From Torymus aiolomorphi (Eukaryota; Arthropoda; Insecta; Hymenoptera; Torymidae), in assembly GCA_036365515.1 (NCBI GenBank), contig CM070876.1:175783478-175847477 (forward strand): a DNA stretch of 64,000 bases. Reading direction: 5' to 3'. Positions 1 through 23,600 of the stretch are shown piece after piece; position 1 is the stretch's first letter; every line of letters starts with the position of its first letter. The position numbers and the translations under genes are program-made. The notes beneath the pieces are model-generated. The model was not told the origin of the DNA. It made no database searches and saw only the letters and a program-made list of their open reading frames with translations.

Positions 1-24
1 GTTATACCTTTACTTGTATTGCAG

Positions 25-174
25 TATGCGAAAAAATACTCACGCATCATTCCATTTAAATCTACATCATCGCCTTTTTTTATAATATATTTCGACCACA
101 CCAGCATTGACATAAACATGATTAATTTTCAAAACTCATTCCCTCGCGGCATGTACATCGACGCACTCGGATAG
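25..174 (+). other. Weak candidate terminal exon, unidentified
   Basis: A pyrimidine-containing stretch ending in GCAG at 21-24 is followed by a frame that stays open for 49 codons to TAG at 172-174. It is rich in F, I, S and Y and contains FPRGMYIDALG at its end. I recognise no family. An open frame of this length is only mildly unusual in AT-rich DNA. If real, it would be the last exon of a + strand gene entering from the left of the window. Confidence 0.15.
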
Positions 175-1301
175 GCGTTGGCTCAGTCCTTATAAGATTA
201 CACAGTCAGCCGAGGGCAACGAAACGCTCAATAACGTTTTGGAAGGGAGAGAGACGGTATAGTATACGAGCTGCGCGCGTAAAGACGTGTGAAAATCGTT
301 AGCGCCCCTACTCGTCCAGCGAAAGGAGTTGTGATGCTCGAGAAAAAAATAAATTACGTCGAATTTCCATAAATCGATTCGCACGCGTGTCCATCACGCG
401 AGTCCCACATAGCTTTCGACGTTGAGTAAGCCTGGTGCTAAAGTTTGTTTTAGAGATCTTAAAGCATAAAATGATTGGCGCAGCGAAATCATAAGAATAA
501 ACAAAAGCTATAGCATTATTTTTACTGTCCGAGAGAATTGGCTTGATTGTAATCGAAGAATATTTTAGTTTTTAATACTTTTGCGGTAGATCGGGATTTA
601 TTGTCATTGGATAAAAATACATTTTGAGAAATTATAGAAATTTGTATATTTTTTATAAAACTATTCCAAAGAGTCTGATATTTAAAAAGAAAATGTAATG
701 AACACATGATTTATTTATTTAAATTTTGTATTTCCTTTAATGACTGTTCACTTTTGTATAAGAGAATCACTAAAAAATATAATAATAGTTTTCGTATTTG
801 ATTTTACTTATGCATTCAGATGCAAAAATGATTCTTTAACGTTAATCGAAGAATAAAATATGTCACTTTGATGAAAAAATAAATTTTTATTTCTATCGCT
901 ACATTAAAACTGAAAAAAGTTTGATAGCTGTGTATATTTTAAGTGTTGCTTGAATTACTTGTTTTTACTCTCATGCATTATGTCATATCTTCCTTAATTC
1001 CTTTCTGAATACTTTTATCATATACATAAAACGAATAACTTTTTTGGGAGTGCTCTAGTAATATAAACTAAAAGTTTTACACTATAAAAGTAATGATGTT
1101 TTTAAATTGGCTGTATTTGCATTATTAAACTAAAGATTTTTACTATAGATACAAATTTAAATGATCGTATCAAACGCAAACATTAAAAAGTTAGGTAACA
1201 AAATCAATGGGAAAATACAAAATATTCAGAACTACTTCTCTAAGCGTTTTATTAATATATATACTCCTTAAAATAACTGTTCTTTCTCTTTTCTTTACAA
1301 G

Positions 1302-1453
1302 CAATGATTATCCAACGTCTCGGTGATAATCAGTGCAACGACAACATCGGCGATTCCATCGATGATACGTTATTTCAGCACATTTGTTGGTTTGGGAAGC
1401 TTGAGCATAATTGTACTCTCGCACTCTCGCCTAATCTACAGCAGCTGCGTTAA
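1302..1453 (+). other. Candidate coding exon or 49-codon small ORF, unidentified
   Basis: A strong pyrimidine tract (TTCTTTCTCTTTTCTTTACAAG, about 1280-1301) precedes an open frame with ATG at 1304 and TAA at 1451-1453. The encoded residues begin MIIQRLGDNQCNDNIGDSID, later read WFGKLEHNCTLALSP, and end NLQQLR. Third positions are richer in G/C than the surrounding DNA, and an AT-rich stretch with TTTATATATATA follows, as a 3' UTR would. I do not recognise the family. It could be the terminal exon of a gene lying mostly before the window, or an isolated small ORF. A longer overlapping frame (1323-1646) looks like a shadow of it. Confidence 0.3.
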
Positions 1454-4400
1454 GAATAGTTCTCGATGTACATTCGTGTATAATTTATTGTTTATATATA
1501 TATATATATATACCTCATTATTGTTAGTGTCCCGCGGTGCAAAATGCCACGTTATGTTACAGGATTATGTACAGACGAAGGTACACACACGTGCGCGCGC
1601 GTTCGTTTCTACGATACAGGGGTGCGGATCGCTTATTATTTTGTGATTCCATGGCCTCCGGGGTAGTCGGTTTCCTTGTGACGGTGAAAATTAAAATGTC
1701 GTACAAAAGTTACATATAGAAACAAACTCAAGAAATTGACAGTCAAGTTGTTGCTTACATTTTGAACTTTGATAAATTCATTTTCTTTTTGTATTTTTAT
1801 TATTGTGTAAAAAAATCATTTTAAGATTGATTGTACGAGTTAAGTATTAATACATTGTGGCAAAATTAACATTATACTTGAATGATAACCGAGTTAAAAT
1901 TGCATTGTTTCTTATTACGTCGCATTGTAAATATCAGATTCAAATCAAACGTTTGGCAAATAACATGTTTGTGAATCGATATGAATTCACTCTTTTTCCT
2001 AAAAGATTCTTACAAAAATTTGTCGAATTTAAATCTTTAAAAAATTTTTGTTTCAAAAGATTTTATCTATCATTTCCTATAGAATTTTTGTTCATTCTAT
2101 CAGACTTTCTCATAGACATCACTATAACATAATTGGGAAAAAAATTACACTAATATTACACTTGAATCATTTGTAGCAAAAAACACAGTTAGTTTCGAGT
2201 TACATTTTCCAAAACATTTGAGATCACTAAGAAATTCCTTTTTCCCCACAGCCACGCCAAGTTACATATTTAGCGCACATTTTGTAATTTTTCTACATTC
2301 GAAATATATACGACCAAATCTCATATTTTATATATATATATATCACACTAATAGTATATATATATGTATTTTTTTTCTGTCGAAAACAGACTTTCGTATG
2401 TGGAGTAATTTTCTATCCGCAAAAATTTCCGCTTTCAAGGGTTTGCTGAGTTTTCGAACAGCATAGTGTACTTTGTTTATTTTTCTTTTTGTTTATTTAG
2501 TCTTACAAAAATAGTTTCGCTCACCGAGTCAGAGAAGAGGAAGCAAATTCATGCAGAAATCTACAAGCTTGTTTGCAATGCAATGAGAAAAAAATTAATA
2601 AAAAAATTCAAAATTAAGAAAAACTAATGTGTTTATAAATAAACTTATGTTACAAACTTGCAATAACAATCTAAAAGTTAATTTATTTCTCATTGCATAA
2701 ATTTTAAAAGTGCTAGCTCGAATTGATTTCTTTCTATTTCTGTCAGTATAATATTAAAATGTTGGCTCTTCTAAAATTGAGCACCTGTTTGTAGTGTCAA
2801 GAGTTTGTTCTATGATGTAAAAAGTGTTGTCTGTATTATGTAGTCAATACATTAAATACTTTGCATTGTCAAAATTTGTGGGTTGAAAAAATAGCACAAA
2901 CGAACATAAGAAAATAAAAATTCCATGGTAAAAATAATCAGAAAGTATTGATATTGAAATATTTAAATGTATTCATTCATCGGGTTGGTATAATTGTTAT
3001 ATGTACAGACTCTGTTGGTGAAAAATTCGGTTTCTCTTGTCATGATCATGCGTACAGAACTAGCTAATGTATACTTTCGCAAATTTGCATATACAGAGTA
3101 TACAGTGTCATTGGATATAGGAAGGATATCCTTGAAATAATTTTTACGTTTTAAGTTTTTTTTGAAGAGCAACAATAACTCGCGTTATTGCTCGAGGGCT
3201 GGAAGACTATATGCCAAGTAAACTAATCTAGTACACAAATATTTCTAAAGTCAGTAACGATGAAAGAATTTGACAAATATACTTATTGTTATTTTTCACT
3301 GCCCATAAAAATATTTTCATGAATCTGAAACACATTAAACATACAGAATATGATACAACAATATTAAATTATTATGTCTTGTATGAAATGAAAATAAATT
3401 AATATTTACAATTGCTAGAACTATACGCTTATAAGTAGGAAAATAAAAAATTAGTTTTTTTTTTATTTTATCAGTATTAATGATATGGTACTCAAGCTAA
3501 CGCGCGAGTTTTTGATACTCTATAGATATAATAGGTCGTAGATCAATTCTGACTCGTTCAGCCTCAATCTTTACTTACATTTATTTATATTATATATACA
3601 GACACATAATTATAGACAACAATTTCTTTTCTATAAGTTCTTTACTATCTCTTAACGGTGTTATGATCTTATGTATACATTTATTTTTTAAGTTCTAACA
3701 GATTGGACAGGTGAGATCTAGACGCAAGGTTCATTCAACTTTTTTTATTTTGCTTGTGCTCGTTGGAAAATGTCCAAATGAAGATGTTCTACCCTGAATT
3801 AATGCACTTATTTCGTATGTTCTCAATCACTAAAAGTACACGGTGATAGAAAATGCAACTAAGTTATGAAATTTGGCAGCTTTGAAGGCAAAAGATTGAC
3901 TTTCAGAATGTTTCAAAATTTATAACAATCAGACAGTGTTTTACAAAATTTTTAAAAAGCTTCATAAAATTTGTAACATAGATCAATCGCTGTTTCTTCA
4001 TATTTTCGAAATATTAACCCAATCTTGATATAGGCGATTTTACCATTTACATATTTCTCGTTGGTGCAGTATAGGGTAAGAAAGTGTTAGCAAATTTAAA
4101 TTTTGCTTCTTTAGTGCAACAGCTCATGGAGAATATATATACCAATTCTATTCTCATACTATAGTGCGCACTTATTATTTTATATTATTACATACCTGGT
4201 ATGAGTACAAAACTGTTATAAATTTTGAAAAGAGAACATTCTAATGAATTCTATAAAACTTTTAAGAAGAAATAAATATGTGTTATTAGAACAAATAAAT
4301 ATTTTTTTCGTATTATGGAATACGTCAAACGTAAATGAATATGAAAAAAAAAAATATATTATAGGATGGGAAGTGATAAGGTGTACGATATATAATGGAA

Positions 4401-5200
4401 TGTGCAAAGCATGTTATTTTTATAAATATACATTTTTATATATTTTTTTTTCAATTCTACAAAATTTGTATTACGCGTTAATTAAAAACAGAAAATTATC
4501 AATAATACATGTAAAATATACGTTAAAAATTATTGTGGAAATTTCCTATATCAAATATACCAATAAAATAAACTAATATTTATATTAAGTTAAATTTTAT
4601 AACAAATAATCTTGTATAATTAAAAGTTATTGAACGAATCTCCAACTCAGCTGCTCTCTGATCAATGGAGTTTCTGAAACCTGAATAGGCATCTCATACG
4701 TCAGCAATGAAACATATATATGAAACAACTAGAGGTATTGTTAATGTCAGTATTGTTGACTAGTGCCAATTTTTTTTGCAGAAACCTCTAGAATGGTTTT
4801 GAATGTATAATATAAGCATATCAATGTATATGTAGCACGGGTCGCTCCTTTAGGCTTCTTCTATACTTGCCTTCGGAGCGCTCCCGCGCTCCTTGATTCT
4901 TCTGGAATATTACCTTGTGATACGTTCTAACAAATTATGATCATCAATCAATTAAAATAAACTTAAAATGATGAAAAATTAAACTCTTCATCAGATCATG
5001 AATCGTCACCTAATTTCAGAAAAAAAAGTTTCATCTACGTTAAAATTTGCTCTACTCTCCATGATCATCAATTTGCGAACTGATGAATAATTAAAACTTT
5101 GTTTTACATTTTATAATTCAATAGAAATGAGAATCGCTACGTAACGATTGTCTAGACAGTCACAAATGAATTATTTTTAACGCGTCATTGACTATTCGTA
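1454..5200. other. No gene recognised; AT-rich intergenic DNA
   Basis: Only short, low-complexity open frames are present, mostly runs of I, F, Y and K from AT-rich DNA. Short (AT)n runs occur near 1496-1512 and 2330-2365. I see no RNA gene, no splice-bordered coding exon and no repeat with clear ends. A GC-rich patch at about 4845-4900 contains GGAGCGCTCCCGCGCTCC, which resembles the loop cores of the palindromes described later. Confidence 0.5.
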
Positions 5201-5254
5201 GATATTTTTGGCCATCTGCCGAACAAGAAATTCACGCGAGCCATACCGGTATAC

Positions 5255-5453
5255 ATATATATATATATGTATACCTGTTGATGTCCCAATCGTCCAGATT
5301 CACGGGCAACTTCCGTTACCTCCATTTAATCATACAAACGTTATTCTGGAAGCTTTTAATGCTTTCGTGGAATTCCCGTTGAATGAGACAAGTAGGTAAA
5401 GAGTCCTACGTCGGTTTCCTAGCTGAAAATACTATTCCGGTACGTACTTTACT
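5255..5453 (+). pseudogene. Coding-like stretch split between two frames, unidentified
   Basis: After an (AT)n run, one + frame reads PVDVPIVQIHGQLPLPPFNH followed by TNVILEAFNAFVEFPLNETS, then stops at about 5397-5399. A second frame that overlaps its end reads VGKESYVGFLAENTIP up to a possible donor GTACGT at about 5449. Both stretches have a protein-like composition unlike the surrounding AT-rich DNA. A one- or two-base shift near 5390, or a short undetected intron, could join them. I cannot name the family. It may be a decayed gene fragment, or two exons with the splice site misjudged. Confidence 0.25.
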
Positions 5454-5825
5454 TTGGCAAAATAAGTTAATATCTATGAGAATCAATGAAATAAATATTG
5501 AAGACTCTTGCGGAAACAAAATTATTTGCTTTTGTTAAATACAGAGGTATTATGATGAGAAATTGCCTTACATTTCAAAACGAATTCCATCATTACGGAA
5601 TGCAACGTATAAAGCTAAGACAATCTCGCGCGCGCGCGCGCACACACTGCTCTTGCAGTGTACGTGCCGTCACCGCCACGATTCCGTTAAAAGAGATTGC
5701 AAACTAGAAAAATAATTTCTCTACAACCCGACTTCGACTTCGCATTACTAAGCTCACTCTCGTCGTACACATGTATAATTGTAAACATCTGAATCGCGTC
5801 CTCTAGAAAAAATCCACCGTGGTCG

Positions 5826-5826
<1 letters not shown>

Positions 5827-5864
<38 letters not shown>

Positions 5865-5925
5865 TGTGTGTGTGTTTATGTGTGTGTGCGCGTGTGTGAG
5901 TGTGTGCATGTGTGTACGTGTGCCT
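5827..5925. repeat. (GT)n microsatellite, interrupted
   Basis: About 45 GT units in series with occasional interruptions (CT, TT, GC, AT). It lies downstream of the ORP stop codon, next to the candidate poly(A) signal. Any open frame through it (alternating C and V) is an artefact. Confidence 0.9.
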
Positions 5926-5929
5926 AGAC

Positions 5930-5935
5930 TTTATT
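5930..5935 (-). terminator. Candidate poly(A) signal of the ORP gene
   Basis: The minus strand reads AATAAA here, about 455 nt downstream of the ORP stop codon at 6390-6392. I saw no closer canonical hexamer on that strand. The position is plausible for a 3' UTR end but is unproven. Confidence 0.35.
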
Positions 5936-6389
5936 TTTTTATTTTTCGTCACGCTCTATACATGAGTTTACCATACACGGACGACGTACACGCGACAATT
6001 GGGCCTCTGTACCTCGTCGCGTATTCGCGCCTCGAGTCCATGATAAAATGCATATTAGAGAACCTCGTAGAGAGGAGATGAGCTTTTCTTTCCCAGGTAC
6101 TAAGTAACGAATTTCGTCATACACGCGCGATTTCCATCCCATTCGGTTGTTTTTCCTTATTTTCTTCTTTTGTCCTACGTATATATACTTGTCTTGTTTC
6201 TTTTTTTTTTTCGTGGTTCTGATCGTGTTCTGATGGTGTTTGTGAGCGTGTGAGTGTCAAGGTTCTCCATTCGGCCGACTCGATCAACGAGCTTCATATC
6301 GTTGTGTTGCAGCGGCGCGACGATCTCGAGATAAATCGAGATCAAATCCTTTTTTTCTCTACTTTACGACAACACGTCTACCCACTCAT

Positions 6390-17623
<11,234 letters not shown>

Positions 17624-20600
17624 CTGCGAACAGTGCACAGAAACACTTACTCTCGATGCTATACATATAGGCTCCCGTTAATCGAAGACTCGTTGACTCT
17701 CCGCTTATAGAAAGCTTTGTTTTAAAGACTATGAAGCGTGGGCGAGGGAGAGGAGAGAGGTCGGAAATAAGCTGGTTCAGGAATTTAGCGAGGCGCCGGT
17801 GAGGAAAAGTTTCATTGAATGGAGAAAGAGGGCGACCCCGTAAGTCGGGGAGATAAGAGCTTGTGGGAGTACTTGTGGAAGAGACGGGAGAAAAGAGGCG
17901 AGAGGTGCCGCGTGGTATAAACTATGTAGTGAAGGAAAAAAAGTATATAGGCCCAAATTTTTCCTTTTTTAACTGAGCTCGGTAAAAACGTTAATGCCAG
18001 AAAAAAAAGTTTTCAATTTTTTGTTTTCAAACTTGGAAATAATATTATTTTTTAAAATTCTAGAATATCTACGCATATTTTAAAACTCACACAGTATGCA
18101 TTTTCGCGACCGTTAAAATTCTTACTTTCTAAAAGCTGACTCGTGTCGAATATTTCAGTTTACTCGGTGAAACTGAGAAGCTTGCGGGGTTTATTACTTT
18201 GCACGTTAAATGCTTGATGGATTTCATGAAAATTTAGAAGCGGTTCCGTGGGGCCGTGCCATTATAAAAGTTCGTTTTTAATAAAAATTATAATTAAACA
18301 GCTTGCAGCGAGAGTCCTTTTTATTAGTTACTCTTTTACGTATGCTTAATTATTTCCAGCGAATATTAATTTCCAGATACGGATTCACGTAATACGAATG
18401 AGAAACGAAAGAATAAAATACGTACTTTAAGTTCTTTTCCACTCTCCACGTCTTCTTTTATATAAAAAATTCTCCGGTCTCTTTTTCTTGCTTGATCTTT
18501 GCATACAAATTCTTATTATAGATAAAAGTTGATGAAGGTACGTTGGAAAGTCTAGTATAATCATGAAATAGAATGTCATAAGGAGAGGCAAAACTTTATT
18601 AGATTGTAATTTGCATTTAATGCATAATCATTAATATCAAATAGACGAAGAAGTTTCTTTGTTTCAGTAATTTAAATTTAAATTCTCAAATTATAATATT
18701 AAAGCGAACGCGTCCGATTTCACAAGTGAATGTTTTAAAAATATTTTGAAAATTTTCTCACTAAAATGCATTCAACTTGAGATAAATTTTAAAATTTACG
18801 GAAACATTGAAATTGAATAACTTGATTAAAAGGCTACACTGTAAAGAGCCACGTGAAAAACAATCATTCTTTATTTTATTTAAAAATGTATTGACCTGTA
18901 TTCCGTTTTTCACTTCTATATAACCAAATTTTAAGAAAATTGTATTTCATAAAAATATAGTGTATTTTTGCGAAAATAGATTCTCAGAGGTAAATATATA
19001 AAATTAAATTACGCACGGAAATTTTCCTTCTCGAGCTCTATAAAATCATTTAACGAATAAATTCTGACGGACGCGTGGCACGCCGTTGCTCTCACGGTTT
19101 GCACTGCTGAGACAGGACCTGCGATAGTGCCAAGTTCTGCGCGACAAGTCAGTGCGCGACGGGCCATCCAACGAGCGAGACGAATTCAATAAACCACCAG
19201 TTCAACCTCTTCAGTAGTATTTGATTGTTCCTTCCCCACCTTCATCCCTGCGGTAACACCTTACGGTGCACCTACCCCGTAACAGCTGGGGGAGGAACAA
19301 TCAAATACTACTGAAGAGGTTGAACTGGTGGTTTATTGAATTCGTCTCGCTCGTTGGATGGTCGTGCACTGACTTGTCGCGCAGAAGCCCAACGGCCCCT
19401 GCGTTTTATCTTGTGACGCGAATTTAGCGCTATCGCACGCCCACTGTCAGCAGTGCATACCGTAATAGCAACGGATATATTATTCTATATTAATATAGAC
19501 CTTTAAATAAGTGAATTCATGTTATTATCAAAAATAACTTCTCAAAAAATTTTCATTGCATGCTGCCAATCCGAATTTTTTCAAAACAGATGTTTTTTGA
19601 AACCTATTTCATAGAAGCAAATTTAACTAAATTCTACTGAAATGCACAAACTTTTGCAGAAGAAATTACTAGAAAACTATCTGTTTCTGATTTTTACAAA
19701 TTTTAAAATGAATTTAAGTCTCGTAACATGCTGAAATGGTTATGTGCTATTCTAAACCTTGATTGAAATTGGAAAAGGCTGATTGACTTTATTGGAAACC
19801 TATAAAAAGTTAATACACGCATATCATATGTACAAATTATTTTCAAATTAGCTTCTATTTTATGTAGCACATTTAAGTAAGTAGTCCATTAAATATATTA
19901 AAAAATATAAAAGCAGATTGAAAACAGAGAAGATCTTATTTGCATGTTTACCTAACATAAAAGATAATAACAAACTATCTCTAATAGGATAAAATCTTTA
20001 CCCGCAGAACAAACATTATTGACGAGAAAATGTCGTTGGCCATTAGTGATCGGGTGACAAGGCAATTTGAATAATTTTTCACAAGGATGACCGAGTTTTT
20101 TGATAAAAAAAGCGTGTTAGAAAATTTTAATTCATTCAATACCGTTTGAAGGATACTTTGAAAAATTGTTCTCGACATTGACGGTAAATTCTTATTCTTT
20201 ATACCACCACTCTAACCTCAAAATCATAACTTTAATATGATTATTCGGGTCTCGTGGTATAAAATACTGTATGACACTGGTGCGTAAGGTGATTTTTACC
20301 GCATTCGACATTTTTACACTATCGTATAATGTACTATTAAAATAACATATCCCTGGTAGAAATTAGTCCATTAAAAATGTGCAGAAAAACAGAAACTGGT
20401 CATTGGAAATGGCTAGTTATTAAACACAAGTATAAAGTTTTTTTTATCAACTTCTCCCATTTTATAGAATGGCGCTAACCTCAAAATCTTCACATTAAAA
20501 TTTCATAACAGTTTAATCATATATATTAAAACTTATACTCTTAAGAGATAGTTTACCGGTATGTAAACAAAATTTAATAGTCTGAGTACTATTACAGCTT

Positions 20601-23600
20601 TATTCTATAAGATATAAACCAAAATCGTTATTTTGCCATGTGACTCTATCTCTCTCACTTATCGCCATAAGAAATCGCTTGTTACTAGATTTTTAATGGC
20701 TTCATCGGTTAGCTATTTTAACTAGCATTAAAATGCCAAATTAATAGATAGTACTAAATTTTGACCATTTTTGCAGCCAATAAATGTGAAAAATAGGTTA
20801 AAAAAATGTTACACTTATGGTAGAAAACTGAAGTCGATTTTTTTGCCATCTTTGTTCAAACTAGTCATCTACTACCAAAAAAATGATTTCAATTTCTACC
20901 AAGGATATTCTAACACTATCTTTATGAAAATAAAACTGAAACATATATAGTCATTGTTACATTAATGAAATACAATTCCAGTAATCTGTACGAAACTTGG
21001 CAGAAATGTAACATTACGTAGAAGAATAAATAAGTTCGTTAGTTTCTACGATACGCCAGAAAGTTTCAAAAGATTAAACTTCGAAAAATGTTATTCTTTA
21101 AAGAACAAGTACTCATTCCAAAAAAGTTAATTTGACGATGCATTAGTAAAAATTCATTAATAGAGTATATTTTGATTAAATTTAAAAATTGCAAACAAAG
21201 AAAATATAACACCTGAACGTTAACTATGCGATGCAAACTATTTTAAAAGCTTTAAAATGAGATAATTCCAATCCAAAATGTAAGTAAAAAATATTGTGTT
21301 TTATAAAAAATTAATATAAATTTTGAACATTTTATAGAGATATAAAAAGTCTATAATAATCTTAAATAAAATTTGGCATACCTTCCATCCACCATAGATA
21401 CCAAATGGTTCTGTTAGGTGTAAACATGAAACACCATAATAATAACAGTATCACATAGTATTTTCATTTATAAACATACTGCACTATATCTACTTATAAA
21501 TGAATTCAATGCCATTATTTGTTTTCTTATACCCTTACCAAACATAAGTACAAGAAGTAGATCTTGACGACCTTTTTTCAGTCGCGATAAGCTCGGAAAG
21601 TGCTCCCGGCATTAATTATAGATTCGGAAATCAAGAAACCAACCTCGCGCTCGAAGGACTCGCTCGCTCAAGCTTATACTCATACACGCACACACACACA
21701 TTACACGCATGTTAATGAATTATTGATCGGTTCTCTAAGCTTGCTAACCGCGCTAAGAGAGAAAAAGAGTTTTGATTCCGCGAACGCCCTGACAAACGGT
21801 ATTTGATAAAACGAGAACAGCCGTCGATATGGTAGCCCGTGGAGGAAAAAATATTATAAATAGTGACGAGGTAAAAATAATTTTGCCACGCTTGCCTGTG
21901 TATGTGTGTGTACCATGAGTGCAAAGACGAAGGGTCGTCAAGGTCTTTTTCCATACTTGAAAAAAGGCTTTTTTATTTTTGTTTCACGTGGTTGTTGAGG
22001 TAATGATTTTAAGTTATGGGATTAAACGGTTTATTTAGTCTAATTATGTAGCTGTTGCGTGTGCGTTATCGAGAGAAGAATGATGTAACAAATCCTACAA
22101 GAAAGGCCTATTATATTCTCACGTATAATGAATGCCTTCTAAATACGAATCCTGGGACAGAATTGATCCATTATATCGAAATTTTGAAATATGTAACAAA
22201 TAAGATTTTTTAAATCCTCCGCTCTTGAAAAAAATGGCGAGGCAAAGAGTTGAGAAGCCTCGTTTCCGGCGATTTGATTATAAGCTAATTACGATCACAT
22301 GACAAACTTGTATGGTGTATCATATTTCCTCTCTTAAAAAAACGGTTGATTGACTATAATACATTTCGACCACGTGATAAATTCATAGCAATGAAAAAAG
22401 CCAAAGACAGCACACACGTTTTCGACCTATTTTGGATTATCCTTCCACGATTTTTTCTCCAAGATATAACTGTCAATTTTAAAACAGAATTAATGAATTT
22501 CTATTTCAAGACCTATGCAAGCTTTCAAAATTCACAGATTTATGTGTCAGAGAAAAAAAATCGTAGAAGGATAATCTAAAATTGTTAAATTATGTGTGTA
22601 AGATATCTCAAAAATCGTATTACCTCAGATATCTCAAAATCTGGCCATGATATGACAATTCTGATTCCGGATTTGTATTTGGGAGGCGAATACACATACG
22701 AACATGATAGTGTAGTTTCTATAGCATTATCTTATTGTGGGCCTGTGATGCCTTTCTTTAATTTTATTCTATAATCGTTGTTGTATTTTTTCTGCATTAT
22801 AAATATCTAATTGAGAGGCAAAAAGCATTTATAAATGATATCAAAGAAGACTGATATTATGTGATTCAATTGAAATCAGGCAACAGTTTTCTCTATTAGT
22901 CATCTTAATCCTAATTAAAATTCGATGAATTTAATAAAAAATTAAAACAAGTTCCAAAAGATTATTTACTAAAATATAAATGGATTATCATATTTATTTT
23001 GTTCTCTTTCTGAAAACTTTAATAAATTTGCCCCGAATTTAATTTCTCAGAACAAAATACAATTCTCTGCTTTTACACAGATTCCACCACGTATTCCTGG
23101 AATAGGCTAACCCCTAATAATTTTACTCGCTCAATCCCGAACGAAAATCCACCCACCCTCGCCCCGGCAAATCGCTTTTTAATTAATTTTCTACCGCAAA
23201 CCCCAATACCCCTCTCGTATCCTATTAAAAAGAGCTAAGACCCGGCACAAATCTCGCGCAGCTTAAAAAAAAGCGCACACCCTGCGACCCCGTCACCACA
23301 ATTGCGCCCGCTTTTCCGCTACATATATACGTATTGGAAAGTGGTTGACACAGCAGGTCGGCGAAATTGAAAACTAGTCTCGGCTATATACTCTCCTCCC
23401 GAATCGATAGGTGTCCCCTGCGCCGGCAGCAGCAGAGAAGCCGGCGCTGCGACGCTCGTGAAAAGTACGTGAGGGATAGAGAGTTTCTCGGATTCCGCGC
23501 GATGCGCCCGTGTGTGAGAATTATGTGTGTGTGAATTACCGGCTTTAATAACGAGTGGAGAGCGCATGGAAATCCGGATCAATCAGAGCGGAAATTCACG

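Noticed and set aside
5830..6081. Cysteine/valine-rich frame through the (GT)n tract
   Set aside because: Microsatellite artefact continuing into the ORP 3' UTR; no family resemblance.
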